Positions 27,624 through 35,624 of a stretch of 64,000 nucleotides of DNA are shown piece after piece. The translations under genes were made by a program, and so were the position numbers. The stretch is from Ferruginibacter sp. Its GTDB lineage: Bacteria > Bacteroidota > Bacteroidia > Chitinophagales > Chitinophagaceae. The notes below the pieces were generated by a model that saw only the letters and a list, made by a program, of their open reading frames with translations, was not told where the DNA came from and ran no database searches. The DNA lies in NCBI GenBank assembly GCA_013141115.1, contig JABFRP010000001.1, positions 496,001 to 560,000 on the forward strand, written 5' to 3'. Position 1 is the stretch's first letter, and every line of letters starts with the position of its first letter.

Positions 27624-28124
27624 TTATAATTGTGTGATTGATTTTGTTTGCACTAAAAAATGTTTGCCATTATTTTCAAACAGCGTGTAGTCAAGGCGTT
27701 TGCTAACTTCATTTCCAAGTACCATCCTGGCTGGTACTTTTATAGCTTCGTTTGAGTTTGCCCAAACAGTGGCAGGTTCAACGGTTACAATGCTAACCCC
27801 GTCAAATCCGCTTAAACTCCATTTGTCGCCATCAAACTGCAAACCCATCCGCAGAAATTCAAATCGTATGGCCTGTTTTTGTTCGTCTGTGGAAAATATA
27901 TTTAATAATCCATTTACCAATGTTTGCCGCACTCCACCATTCAGCCGGTAGTTTTTAAACTCTTCGCTGGTTTGTTTGTAGTCCTCTTTTGTTTTGAGTT
28001 GTTTTAACAACTTTACCGTTTTACTAAAATCGTTTTTAGAAGCAGCAGCAAATAATTGTTGTGCCAAAGGTGTGCTGGTTATCTTATGCCCTTGCACCAA
28101 TACATTGTAAAGTGCTTTCGTCAA
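27624..28124 (-). CDS. Helical-repeat plus beta-domain protein of unknown function
   Basis: The frame has up to 166 residues. The start is uncertain: TTG at 28124 overlaps the upstream gene by 41 nt and a GTG at 28097 is also possible. The N-terminal helical part (KLLKQLKTKEDYKQTSEEFK, then RQTLVNGLLNIFSTDEQKQA) looks distantly like the annexin-type repeats of the gene two places upstream. The C-terminal 75 residues are beta-rich and include LSGFDGV, a weak form of the shared motif. It may be a particle protein; no enzyme motif is seen. Confidence 0.5.
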   Translation of the reverse strand: MTKALYNVLVQGHKITSTPLAQQLFAAASKNDFSKTVKLLKQLKTKEDYKQTSEEFKNYRLNGGVRQTLVNGLLNIFSTDEQKQAIRFEFLRMGLQFDGDKWSLSGFDGVSIVTVEPATVWANSNEAIKVPARMVLGNEVSKRLDYTLFENNGKHFLVQTKSITQL

Positions 28125-28587
28125 TTGCAGTTGGCATTTTCAGCTTCTTTAATGCAGCCGACATTTCCGGACCAAAGTCCCCGTCTGCACCATAACGGGG
28201 TAGTATTTGTTTACCATGCTTTGCAATCAATACTTCTTGTAATGCCTTTACTTTTTCTCCCTTGCTACCTCTCTTTAATGGGAAGCCATCTTTGCTTACT
28301 GGAGTATCTGCGCCTGGGTAATTGTAAACGGGTTGGGGTTTTGTCTTAGGTTTTGATACGGGTTTATAAACCGGCTTGTACGTTGGTGTATCTATGTAAG
28401 CAGGTAAATCTGGTTGTGCTGTTTTCTTTTTGAAGGATGCATCAGGTATATCTTCTTTATCCTCATTCTTTTTCTTTTTGTAATACTGCCAGCCGAAATA
28501 TCCCAAAATTCCTGCCGCACCTACTGCCAATGTTGTCAGCACTATTTTTTTCTTTTGCTGTTTTTTATTTGTGCCTTTAGTTTTCAT
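28084..28587 (-). CDS. Membrane-anchored peptidoglycan-binding protein
   Basis: I choose the start at 28587 (MKTKGTNKKQQKKKIVLTTL), 7 bp after the previous gene stops. The 167-residue product has a very basic N-terminus, one membrane helix (about 15-32), a Pro/Lys/Tyr-rich linker and a C-terminal peptidoglycan-binding domain: FPLKRGSKGEKVKALQEVL then YGADGDFGPEMSAALKKLK. It could hold a lytic or particle complex against the cell wall. In membrane-containing phages, similar anchored proteins help cross the cell wall at entry; that role is inferred. Confidence 0.7.
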   Translation of the reverse strand: MKTKGTNKKQQKKKIVLTTLAVGAAGILGYFGWQYYKKKKNEDKEDIPDASFKKKTAQPDLPAYIDTPTYKPVYKPVSKPKTKPQPVYNYPGADTPVSKDGFPLKRGSKGEKVKALQEVLIAKHGKQILPRYGADGDFGPEMSAALKKLKMPTAIDESTLQCIGARA

Positions 28588-28594
28588 AGTAAGA

Positions 28595-29290
28595 TTATGC
28601 TTTAGATTTTTTGGCAATGATATTCAGCATAGGATTGATCTCGTAAAATTCCAGTTCGCTTTGCAGGTCTTTCATTAAATCATCACCATATTCGTTCTTA
28701 TATGCAAGTGATACTTGTCCAAATGCTGCCTGAGTTGGAATTTCCATGAACACAGCTTTTATAGCGTCTTCATCCGTTCCGGGAAACCATCCATAAGTAA
28801 TTTTAAAAGCAGCCCTCAACCGTTTTGCCCAGGAAAGAAATTGTTGTGCAGATAGCGAAGCGTCAATCAGTGTATTACCTTTATCTGGTTTTGCATTAAT
28901 GATCGCCAGCATTTCATTATACTCTGTACTGGTCAATTCATCCTGCATATCTTTCATCAAACTCCTTGCATATAATTTTTGATACGAGTTGATTACTTTT
29001 CTGAAATACTCTTTACTTGGTACTGCTCTTAATGTTTTACGAATCGCTTCTTCATCTGTTCCCCAGCCAAACCACATATCATTATCAAAAGCCATTTTTA
29101 ATTGTTTGGCCAATGTTGCTTCATTGCCTTCTTCATAGGTCTTTCTTTCTTCATTATTTGATCTTGCTTTCCTTATCATGCTGCGACCAACGAAAAAACT
29201 CCCACCCAAAACAATCACCCCCAACAGGCTGTAGGTGATTGTTTCTTTGAGTGTAAACTCATCGCTGGTATGAGTGGAAGTATCTTGCAT
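28595..29290 (-). CDS. Membrane protein with two annexin-like repeats
   Basis: This 231-residue protein has one membrane helix at 20-38 and two helical repeats (about 60-130 and 155-226). Each carries an annexin-type calcium loop: GWGTDEEAI at 75-83 and WFPGTDEDAI at 168-177. Each loop is followed by the usual long repeat ending (YQKLYARSLMKDMQDEL and YKNEYGDDLMKDLQSEL). Annexins bind membranes through calcium; bacterial cases are few. Its leader AATCC-N10-CCTATG recurs in the operon. Together with the anchored peptidoglycan-binding protein it suggests a complex at the membrane or inside the particle. The calcium function is inferred. Confidence 0.72.
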   Translation of the reverse strand: MQDTSTHTSDEFTLKETITYSLLGVIVLGGSFFVGRSMIRKARSNNEERKTYEEGNEATLAKQLKMAFDNDMWFGWGTDEEAIRKTLRAVPSKEYFRKVINSYQKLYARSLMKDMQDELTSTEYNEMLAIINAKPDKGNTLIDASLSAQQFLSWAKRLRAAFKITYGWFPGTDEDAIKAVFMEIPTQAAFGQVSLAYKNEYGDDLMKDLQSELEFYEINPMLNIIAKKSKA

Positions 29291-29318
29291 AGGATTGGTA
29301 TATGGATTATGAATACAA

Positions 29319-29501
29319 TTAAACGCCCAAATACTTTTTAGCCAAAGCGGTTTTTACAGGATCATTCATAATGGTATGCGCCAGTTTGGTTAGTTCTTTC
29401 TGACTTAGTTTAGAAGCCAGTGTGGTTAATGCAGTCATTTTAGCATCTGCCTCTGTTTCTGTTTTGGATTCAATGGTTATTTCATACTGATATTTTTTCA
29501 T
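29319..29501 (-). CDS. Small protein of unknown function (60 residues)
   Basis: The product reads MKKYQYEITIESKTETEADA, then KMTALTTLASKLSQKELTKL and so on. The N-terminus is a likely beta hairpin and the rest is helical; it has no membrane segment. It lies 4 bp after the coiled-coil protein gene and 28 bp before the annexin-like one, so it is probably part of the operon. I do not recognise the family. Confidence 0.5.
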   Translation of the reverse strand: MKKYQYEITIESKTETEADAKMTALTTLASKLSQKELTKLAHTIMNDPVKTALAKKYLGV

Positions 29502-29505
29502 CGGA

Positions 29506-30306
29506 TTAATTTTTAGGATTTAGTAAATCTGCTACTGTCTCTACCTGCGAAGGATCTGCCATCAAATGATTGAGTATTCCAATCACGGCTACCATTTGCT
29601 GTTCATCAAAGCGGTTCTGCAGTTGTTTTAATGTGGTGATATATTGCTGCTCTTCTTCACTTAAAGCAGGACTATCTACTTTCTTTTGAAAACTGGCTTC
29701 GCCCTGGGGTTGTGGTGGCTCCAGTTGCTTTTGTTCTTTATTACCAATACCGGATAAGCCCAGGCCACTCAACACATCTGCATTTTTTTCTGCCAGTCTT
29801 CCCAGCACTGCCGAACCGAGTTCCACTAGGTCAATATTTTTCAGCTTGTGTTTATCATTGGCTGACAGTTCCAGTTTTTCTTCCAGTTCCTCAATATATT
29901 CTTCTGCATCTTCCAGCTTTTGTTTGGTTTCCACCAGTTCGTCCTGCATCCGTTTCACTTCGTGTTCCCTGTCTCTTGCGGATAATTTTTCCTGGATGAT
30001 GTTTTCAATATCACCAAGCCCATTCAATCCCTTATCCGGTTTATGTTGCTTTACATAAAAACAGTACTGGTCATTACGGGGTGATAGATTAGAGTTGTAA
30101 ATAACAATGCGGATTTTCTCTATATCGTCCGTCATGTAGTATTCATAGTTGTCGAAATCTTTTGGGTCTTCTGTTTTGGGAACGACCTTTAAACTATCAA
30201 CAAATATTTCGTACGGTTTGGCATGTCCCTTTGCTGTCATGTCCTCCAGGTAATGCCGCAACTTATCTATCTTCAGTTGGTCGTAGTTGTCGTGTGTTAT
30301 GGGCAT
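29506..30306 (-). CDS. Coiled-coil protein with the shared Gly/Leu motif
   Basis: This 266-residue protein has an N-terminal mixed domain (1-90), then DKGLNGLGDIENII (91-104), and a strong coiled coil at about 105-150 (ELVETKQKLEDAEEYIEELE). A second copy of the shared motif reads GLGLSGIGNKEQK (181-193). The NKEQ that follows also follows the motif in the polyvalent protein. The C-terminus is helical. The start overlaps the preceding gene by 10 nt. It is likely a scaffold or structural protein; the family is not recognised. Confidence 0.6.
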   Translation of the reverse strand: MPITHDNYDQLKIDKLRHYLEDMTAKGHAKPYEIFVDSLKVVPKTEDPKDFDNYEYYMTDDIEKIRIVIYNSNLSPRNDQYCFYVKQHKPDKGLNGLGDIENIIQEKLSARDREHEVKRMQDELVETKQKLEDAEEYIEELEEKLELSANDKHKLKNIDLVELGSAVLGRLAEKNADVLSGLGLSGIGNKEQKQLEPPQPQGEASFQKKVDSPALSEEEQQYITTLKQLQNRFDEQQMVAVIGILNHLMADPSQVETVADLLNPKN

Positions 30307-30626
30307 GTCTCGTTTTCGTTTGGTATTACCTGAATAAATCTTGCATGTTGGGTAATGGCGGAATAGTTCCTGATTCTTATCTCACCTTTATGCTCATACT
30401 GCAGTTCGTTTATATTGTCCGTGGTTACATCAAACACGCCGGTGTCGCTTTTTACAAAAATGGTTTCAGGTGGTTCAATCAATACAAACAACTGGTTTTG
30501 GGCATGGATTTTCTGTTTCGATTTTGCAGGCAGTATAAAATGCCTTAACTGGATGCTGTAATTATCACTGTAGCCCAGTTCTCTCATCCGCCTTGTAATA
30601 AATTCCAGTGCCAGGTTAATTGTCAT
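30297..30626 (-). CDS. Small beta-rich protein, possible virion component
   Basis: This 109-residue protein follows a helical start (ALEFITRRMRELGYSDNYSI) with alternating strands: HFILPAKSKQKIHAQNQLFV, VKSDTGVFDVT and GEIRIRNYS. Its start overlaps the previous gene by 4 nt and its end overlaps the next by 10 nt. The size and strand pattern would suit a minor capsid or assembly protein. I find no known motif. Confidence 0.5.
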   Translation of the reverse strand: MTINLALEFITRRMRELGYSDNYSIQLRHFILPAKSKQKIHAQNQLFVLIEPPETIFVKSDTGVFDVTTDNINELQYEHKGEIRIRNYSAITQHARFIQVIPNENETCP

Positions 30627-31174
30627 TGCGCTTGTTTTGTAAACCGTTTCACCCAGATGTAAACTGTTACCTTATAATTGATGTCCATTGCGAAAGTTTC
30701 TCCAATGGTATCTCTGAACCTTCCGTTGATGAGGGTGCAATCACAAATATTCAAGTGATCTTCTTCCCGTTTTGTTCCATGAGTCCATCCGGTAAAAAAA
30801 TCAAAGCTGTTGCCGTCTGGTGGGGTATCAACCCTTAAAGCGGCAATATTAAATTCCTGCACTTCTTGTGGCGGAAAGATTTTTATTTCTCCTGCTGCAA
30901 TATTGATGTCTCTTTCAAAAATCTCTTTGGAATAAAATATATCCGGCCTTCCATTGGTTTGTAATTGTAGTACACCCATCATATTATTACGTTGTAGCAG
31001 CAGGCTGTTAACCAATAGTGGTGTAAAAGAATACGGTGGAGCATACAATACGGACAAACCTGTTTCAATGCCAATGATTCTTTGTGTATCTCTTGGCAAT
31101 TTTATCTGAAAACAGTGCTGCTGATTTCTTTTACGGATACTAATGGATTGTATAATGACTTGCTCTTTCATCAT
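30623..31174 (-). CDS. Beta-rich protein, candidate coat protein
   Basis: The start at 31174 (MMKEQVIIQSISIRKRNQQH) overlaps the previous stop by 4 nt; the frame is open a little further upstream. The 183-residue product is nearly all beta by eye: FQIKLPRDTQRIIGIETGLS, MMGVLQLQTNGRPDIFYSKE and MDINYKVTVYIWVKRF at the end. A final strand of that type closes many viral jelly rolls. With the next two upstream genes it forms a set of beta proteins in the middle of the operon. The coat role is a hypothesis. Confidence 0.5.
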   Translation of the reverse strand: MMKEQVIIQSISIRKRNQQHCFQIKLPRDTQRIIGIETGLSVLYAPPYSFTPLLVNSLLLQRNNMMGVLQLQTNGRPDIFYSKEIFERDINIAAGEIKIFPPQEVQEFNIAALRVDTPPDGNSFDFFTGWTHGTKREEDHLNICDCTLINGRFRDTIGETFAMDINYKVTVYIWVKRFTKQAQ

Positions 31175-31542
31175 CCCAGCACACATTCTACGTATAATGA
31201 AACACGGTAAGGGCTAAAAGCAGCACGGACATCGTTACTGTCTTTATACTCCACTTTAATTGCCCCATTACCCGATGGCTGGCTGCCTAAATCATAATAA
31301 CGCTGGTTAGGAGAAACATTGATGCCGGATAAAAGCAGTTTGCTTTCATAATTCTCCGGGAAAATTTCTTCTTTATTGATTTCCACTTTTTGTGAGCCCC
31401 GGTAGTATAATAAATCATCTTTATCAGATGTAAACAGTATTCCTTTTACAGCAATAATGTTTTTATCCAGTTCAAATGTTTTGCTGAATGTTTTACCCGG
31501 TTCGGTTACAGCAATATCAAAACGTTTCTTTACAGTTTGCAT
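31171..31542 (-). CDS. Small beta-rich protein, candidate coat protein
   Basis: The frame is open up to 31662, but I choose the ATG at 31542 because it follows AAATCCATATCCT, the leader seen at other starts in the element. This gives 123 residues (MQTVKKRFDIAVTEPGKTFS). Strands follow: IAVKGILFTSDKDDLLYYRG, then FPENYESKLLLSGINVS, and a final FSPYRVSLYVECVLG. The pattern of alternating strands ending in a hydrophobic strand suits a single jelly roll. The family is not recognised. Confidence 0.5.
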   Translation of the reverse strand: MQTVKKRFDIAVTEPGKTFSKTFELDKNIIAVKGILFTSDKDDLLYYRGSQKVEINKEEIFPENYESKLLLSGINVSPNQRYYDLGSQPSGNGAIKVEYKDSNDVRAAFSPYRVSLYVECVLG

Positions 31543-31680
31543 AGGATATGGATTTATACGGACTAAATTCAATTCAGTAAAAGCAGTTGCTACCGGCAGG
31601 GAGTTATTACCCATCCCTCCGCACCGTTTTCGCTTATGGCTTTCACCAAAGCTCAATAGCAACTAAAACTCTTAAATATC

Positions 31681-32400
31681 TTATGGAGTTGTGATAGTGC
31701 CATGCATGGCCGCATAGATATAAGTGTTCTGCGGAATGCCGTCCATTGTTCCCAATTCCACAGTCATTTCAATCAGCACATCATCGTGGATCAGCCTGGG
31801 ATTGGCGAGTTTATAATAACCAAGCGGTAAATAATGGTTATTGCCAGTTTTAAAAACAGTATTACTGGTTTCCGGTACAATCTGCTTTTTATTGCTTTTG
31901 AGATTGAACTCACCATTGGCAATGGCAGGAAAATCTTCCAGCCCTTTATAGCTGGTGGCAATCACTTTATCCTTGCTTGCATCAGCAGCAGTACCTGCCA
32001 GCAGGATAATCCCACTTACCAGGAATGCCTGGTTCTTTGGCAATTTGGAATTGCTGATATTACGCAACCCAATTTCTTTGTCATCCTGTGTTTCAAACAG
32101 TTTGATGGTTTTAGAGGTTACCGGTTTGATGGAATAAATAATGCTGTCTGCCAAACGAAGCTCACCTTTCACCAATGCTTCTTTGATATTTACAGGCAGT
32201 TCGCCAAAGAATTTCTCCATCTCCGCCCTTGAGCCTTTGCTTGCTGAGCCGGTGTTGGAAAGTTTTGATACCATCCTTAAACGGTTAATGGGATTCATCT
32301 TGCGAAGTGCGCCAAGCAGTTCGCCATCGTCAACACCTTCCAGTCCGAGCAATGCTCCCTGGTTATTGTATTCTTCAATGCCTTCTAAAAGTCCTAACAT
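31681..32400 (-). CDS. Candidate major coat protein with N-terminal shared motif
   Basis: This 239-residue protein begins MLGLLEGIEEYNNQGALLGL then EGVDDG, the shared motif at the very N-terminus. A helical, charged segment comes next (about 30-85), and then a beta-rich part from about 90: KTIKLFETQDDKEIGLRN, NQAFLVSGIILLAGTAADAS, and an end of VLIEMTVELGTMDGIPQNTY. A short N-terminal helical arm before a beta barrel is common in coat proteins. It lies just before the two smaller beta proteins. The capsid role is inferred from composition and position only. Confidence 0.45.
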   Translation of the reverse strand: MLGLLEGIEEYNNQGALLGLEGVDDGELLGALRKMNPINRLRMVSKLSNTGSASKGSRAEMEKFFGELPVNIKEALVKGELRLADSIIYSIKPVTSKTIKLFETQDDKEIGLRNISNSKLPKNQAFLVSGIILLAGTAADASKDKVIATSYKGLEDFPAIANGEFNLKSNKKQIVPETSNTVFKTGNNHYLPLGYYKLANPRLIHDDVLIEMTVELGTMDGIPQNTYIYAAMHGTITTP

Positions 32401-32476
32401 GATAATTAGTTTTATGAATTATAAAATTGTTGTTTAAAATGATTTTTGTCTTATTCCCTTTTAGGGGTTGGGGGTA

Positions 32477-33064
32477 TTAATACAACCTTTCTTCCCATTC
32501 ATCATCAGCTTCCATTTCAGGTAATGCTGCGCCGGTCATTTGCTGAAACTGCATACCACTTTCGATCAACTGTTCCTCAATGCTATTGAGTGCATTTAGG
32601 CCACCGTTCAGGTCATTGCCATAGTTGAAGTATTGCAATTCACCAATACCGTTAGTTGCTGCTGCAGCTGATTTTTGTTTGATGATTTTATCCAGGTACA
32701 GCTTTTCAGAAAAATTTTCCTTATAAGCTATCAGCCTGTCTTTTACACCATCTAGCCCTTCCAGGCCATTTACTGCTTTGCTTTTCTGAAAACCATTAGC
32801 GGCCATCATACCAATACCCAGCAGGGTAAGCAAACGGTTTTGCATGTAGTGTCCGGTGCCGGTAGTTACCAATCCAATGGCGAGTGATGGTCTTCCGATA
32901 GCTGAACCAATCAGGCCGCCACCGAGTACTGCCACCAGCAGATCCTTACCTGTTTCCAGTACGGTGTTCTTTACATTGCCTTTAGTGGGCAATTCTTCAT
33001 TCATGCCTTTCAGAAAGGTTTTCTTACGGGCATTTGATTTGTATTGATTTTTTTTCTTAGGCAT
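32477..33064 (-). CDS. Basic membrane protein with the shared motif
   Basis: This 195-residue protein has a very basic N-terminus (MPKKKNQYKSNARKKTF), two glycine-rich membrane helices at about 41-68 and 75-92, and then KAVNGLEGLDGV (96-107), the clearest copy of the shared motif. A helical segment follows, then NDLNGGLNALNSIEE and an acidic tail. A basic N-terminus plus glycine-rich helices would suit a membrane protein inside a particle that contacts DNA. The family is not recognised. Confidence 0.6.
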   Translation of the reverse strand: MPKKKNQYKSNARKKTFLKGMNEELPTKGNVKNTVLETGKDLLVAVLGGGLIGSAIGRPSLAIGLVTTGTGHYMQNRLLTLLGIGMMAANGFQKSKAVNGLEGLDGVKDRLIAYKENFSEKLYLDKIIKQKSAAAATNGIGELQYFNYGNDLNGGLNALNSIEEQLIESGMQFQQMTGAALPEMEADDEWEERLY

Positions 33065-33099
33065 ATTAAATTTTTTGTTTGTTAAGAGTACGGATTGGA

Positions 33100-34941
33100 T
33101 TACAGCAGGGCTATTGCTTTCTTTTTATGATGTTTGGTTTTCTTGCGTTGTTGATTTTTTCTTTTTTTTGAACGTGGTGTTCCTGATAAGCCTTTGGCAG
33201 TTGGTGATGATTTGTTTTGTGTTTTCCCGGCCTTCATCAGCGAATACCCAATACCGATGATAGTTAAACCACCTACACCAATGGCCACTGGCTTCAACCA
33301 TTTTTTATTCTTTTCCCAAAAGCCGGGGTTATCGCTAGCGTTATCAGTATTTTCATTTGTGGCTGCATTATTTGTTGCCGTAGTAGCAGGTGCCACTTCG
33401 TTCTTTATTTCTGCTGGTATTGTTTCTGGAGTTGATTTTATCGCCACTGCATTGCTGGGCTCATCTGCTGGCGGTGCAATAGTTTTTACAGCATTCTCCG
33501 TCACATCAACATTTTCCTTCGTAATAACTGTTGGCAATGCAGTAGGTAAAATGGATGGTGTAGCAGTTTGTGGTGGCACAGGTGCATTTTTATCTGCTTC
33601 CTCATTTTTAGTTTCATCAAAATCTTCCGCATCCTTTGTTTTTTTTTGAAAAATATTGCCTACATCTTTCAGCATCGCTACAATACCTGCAATTACTCCG
33701 GCTGCTGCTGCAATACTGGATAGTGTGATCGGTTCTCCTAATTCACCAAAGCCTTCCATGCCGTTTACATTTTCATCCTCGTATATTTCAGTTCCAAGTA
33801 GTTCAGGCATGGAAGTATATTCATTCATATATTGAACACCTTCCAGTTCAAACATTCCAAAACCATCAAATCCATTTACTGCTTTGTCTTTATTTCCTTT
33901 GCCACTCAGTATAGCTTTCTTCAAATTTTTGGGATTGCCGCCAGCCCCAAAGAATATCTTCTCCAGTTTCATCCTTGCATTCAGCAGCTTCTGAAACTTT
34001 GCCGGTTCAATGCTCTTTGCAGATGCCTGTTGTGGTGTAAGGTAACTCCACCGCAGACGAGCTGCCACATTTCTGATGTTGAGTTTCATACTGGCAAGGA
34101 TACCATTGCGCAGCAGCACCGTGGCAGGGTTCACCTTATTCACCACATTTAGCAGCTTACCAAGGAATTTTTTCTTCTTAGGCTTTGGACTTCCATCAGG
34201 AACACCTGAATCAGCTGCCGTATTAGCCGGAACAGCGGATGATAGTTTTTTCTTTTTCAGGAATCCTGGTAATAGTTTTTTTACTGTTGCCGGTTTTGCT
34301 GCTTTCTTTGATGACTGCACCATTCTTTTTTTAAGGAGACGGCCCAGTTCAGCCATGCCATCACCTGAACCATTCATGACATCATCGTCTTCAAAGCCAT
34401 TGAGATATTGTAAATCCATAGGATAATCTTTTTTTTCGCTAAAGGGTACTTCGTAATTAAACTGGTCTGTTACACAATCAATAGTTATAAAGCCATTTTG
34501 AAAAGGCACGACGGGGTAGATATGCTGGAAGTAATCACGGTGATACTTGGTTATTCGCAGGATATGGGGTATGCCGAGATTGTACAGGATACTGGATATA
34601 AAAACGGAGTAACAATCGCAATCTACCCCAGTGAATCGGTCGTGCCAGGCTCTTGCAGGGCTTCTTATTTGTTCATAGCCCGGTGCATCTTTTTTGTAAT
34701 TGATGTGTTGATATACAAAATGCCAGATATTTTTACAGGTTTCATAAATATTGTTTCGGTTTAGTTGATTCGCTAATGCTTTGGTTTGATATAAAGTCTC
34801 GTTCACCACTTTGGGTATGAAAGCAACCGTGTGGTACACATTTGCATTTTTGCGGATGGTAGCGTTATTACCTGCGGCTTCAGGAAACAGATGGTCATAC
34901 TCCTTTCCACTTTTTATGTTTCGCTTTCTGTTTGCTTCCAC
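33100..34941 (-). CDS. Transglutaminase-like cysteine protein with linker and C-terminal membrane helices
   Basis: This 613-residue protein has a transglutaminase-like core at about 60-165. The probable triad is Cys108 or Cys110 (TGVDCDCYSVF), His140 (YFQHIYPVV) and Asp155 (FITIDCV). A Lys-rich linker and a helical domain follow (NPATVLLRNGILASMKLNIR, then LEKIFFGAGGNPKNLKKAIL). Shared motifs come next: VNGFDGF (355-361) and VNGMEGF (392-398), then a membrane helix (405-424), a long disordered Thr/Ala/Pro part, and a final membrane helix with a basic tail. The core may be a protease or a transglutaminase. The family is probably widespread in Bacteroidota, but I know no assigned function. Confidence 0.65.
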   Translation of the reverse strand: MEANRKRNIKSGKEYDHLFPEAAGNNATIRKNANVYHTVAFIPKVVNETLYQTKALANQLNRNNIYETCKNIWHFVYQHINYKKDAPGYEQIRSPARAWHDRFTGVDCDCYSVFISSILYNLGIPHILRITKYHRDYFQHIYPVVPFQNGFITIDCVTDQFNYEVPFSEKKDYPMDLQYLNGFEDDDVMNGSGDGMAELGRLLKKRMVQSSKKAAKPATVKKLLPGFLKKKKLSSAVPANTAADSGVPDGSPKPKKKKFLGKLLNVVNKVNPATVLLRNGILASMKLNIRNVAARLRWSYLTPQQASAKSIEPAKFQKLLNARMKLEKIFFGAGGNPKNLKKAILSGKGNKDKAVNGFDGFGMFELEGVQYMNEYTSMPELLGTEIYEDENVNGMEGFGELGEPITLSSIAAAAGVIAGIVAMLKDVGNIFQKKTKDAEDFDETKNEEADKNAPVPPQTATPSILPTALPTVITKENVDVTENAVKTIAPPADEPSNAVAIKSTPETIPAEIKNEVAPATTATNNAATNENTDNASDNPGFWEKNKKWLKPVAIGVGGLTIIGIGYSLMKAGKTQNKSSPTAKGLSGTPRSKKRKNQQRKKTKHHKKKAIALL

Positions 34942-34946
34942 TTTAA

Positions 34947-35429
34947 TTACTTTTTCAGTGTGATTTCATCATTACTTTCATAAGGCAGTTCCGTCCATCC
35001 TAAATTCACAGTGGTGGTTACCTTAACCGTTAGCTTCACGGGCTTTTTGTTTTGAATACTTTTCAGCACATCACTTGCCACCGAAAAAAAACTTGTTACC
35101 GGAATGGTGACCAGCATTTTGCTAATGACCACTTCGCCATAAGAAGGAATTTTTATATCCTTATTCGCCGCTTGACTGCTGCCAACTGTTGTACCATTAC
35201 TGATCAGTTTAACAAAGGGGAACTTTATAGAAAAAGTCCCCTTTGTTGGATTTTTCAACAGAACATCAACACGAACAACAATAGCATTCCAGGTAACTTC
35301 ATAAATATTAGCAGTTGGAATAACTTCCAGTTCAGCTTGTGTTTTTTTTAATTTTTTCACATAGCCTACTACTACTATTACACCTGCACCCACCAGCGTT
35401 CCGGTTAATATTTTTGATGTAATACTCAC
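34947..35429 (-). CDS. Membrane-anchored LEA-like beta-domain protein
   Basis: This 160-residue protein has an N-terminal membrane helix (ILTGTLVGAGVIVVVGYV) followed by a beta domain. VRVDVLLKNPTKGTFSIKFP is typical of the LEA14/WHy fold, and VVISKMLVTIPVT follows. The start overlaps the upstream small gene by 1 nt. LEA-like domains are not usual in phage operons. Here it could be a membrane-bound particle or envelope protein; the role is unknown. Confidence 0.6.
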   Translation of the reverse strand: MSITSKILTGTLVGAGVIVVVGYVKKLKKTQAELEVIPTANIYEVTWNAIVVRVDVLLKNPTKGTFSIKFPFVKLISNGTTVGSSQAANKDIKIPSYGEVVISKMLVTIPVTSFFSVASDVLKSIQNKKPVKLTVKVTTTVNLGWTELPYESNDEITLKK

Positions 35430-35614
35430 TACTTGTTTTTTCTTTTTCTATCAATGTAATCTGCTGTTAACTTATATCCCAGCCAGATGGCTCCGCCTAC
35501 AGCAGCTTTTACTGCATAATCCAGCAAGCCCACAAAATCAAGATTGGCTAAGAATATCGCTCCAGTTAAGAAAATACTGCTGGAAGTATTTTCGGTTGTT
35601 GATTTAGTTTCCAT
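35429..35614 (-). CDS. Small two-helix membrane protein (61 residues)
   Basis: The protein has a polar N-terminus (METKSTTENTSSS), then two hydrophobic stretches (IFLTGAIFLANLDFVGLLDY and AAVGGAIWLGYKLTADYI) and a basic end (DRKRKNK). It shares one base with the next gene start. It lies at the beginning of the particle/lysis operon. The function is not known. Confidence 0.55.
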   Translation of the reverse strand: METKSTTENTSSSIFLTGAIFLANLDFVGLLDYAVKAAVGGAIWLGYKLTADYIDRKRKNK

Positions 35615-35624
35615 AATTTAAATT

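Noticed and set aside
31543..31662. N-terminal extension of the 123-residue beta protein
   Set aside because: The extension has no similarity to a domain and starts without a leader; the later ATG has the leader seen at other genes of the element.
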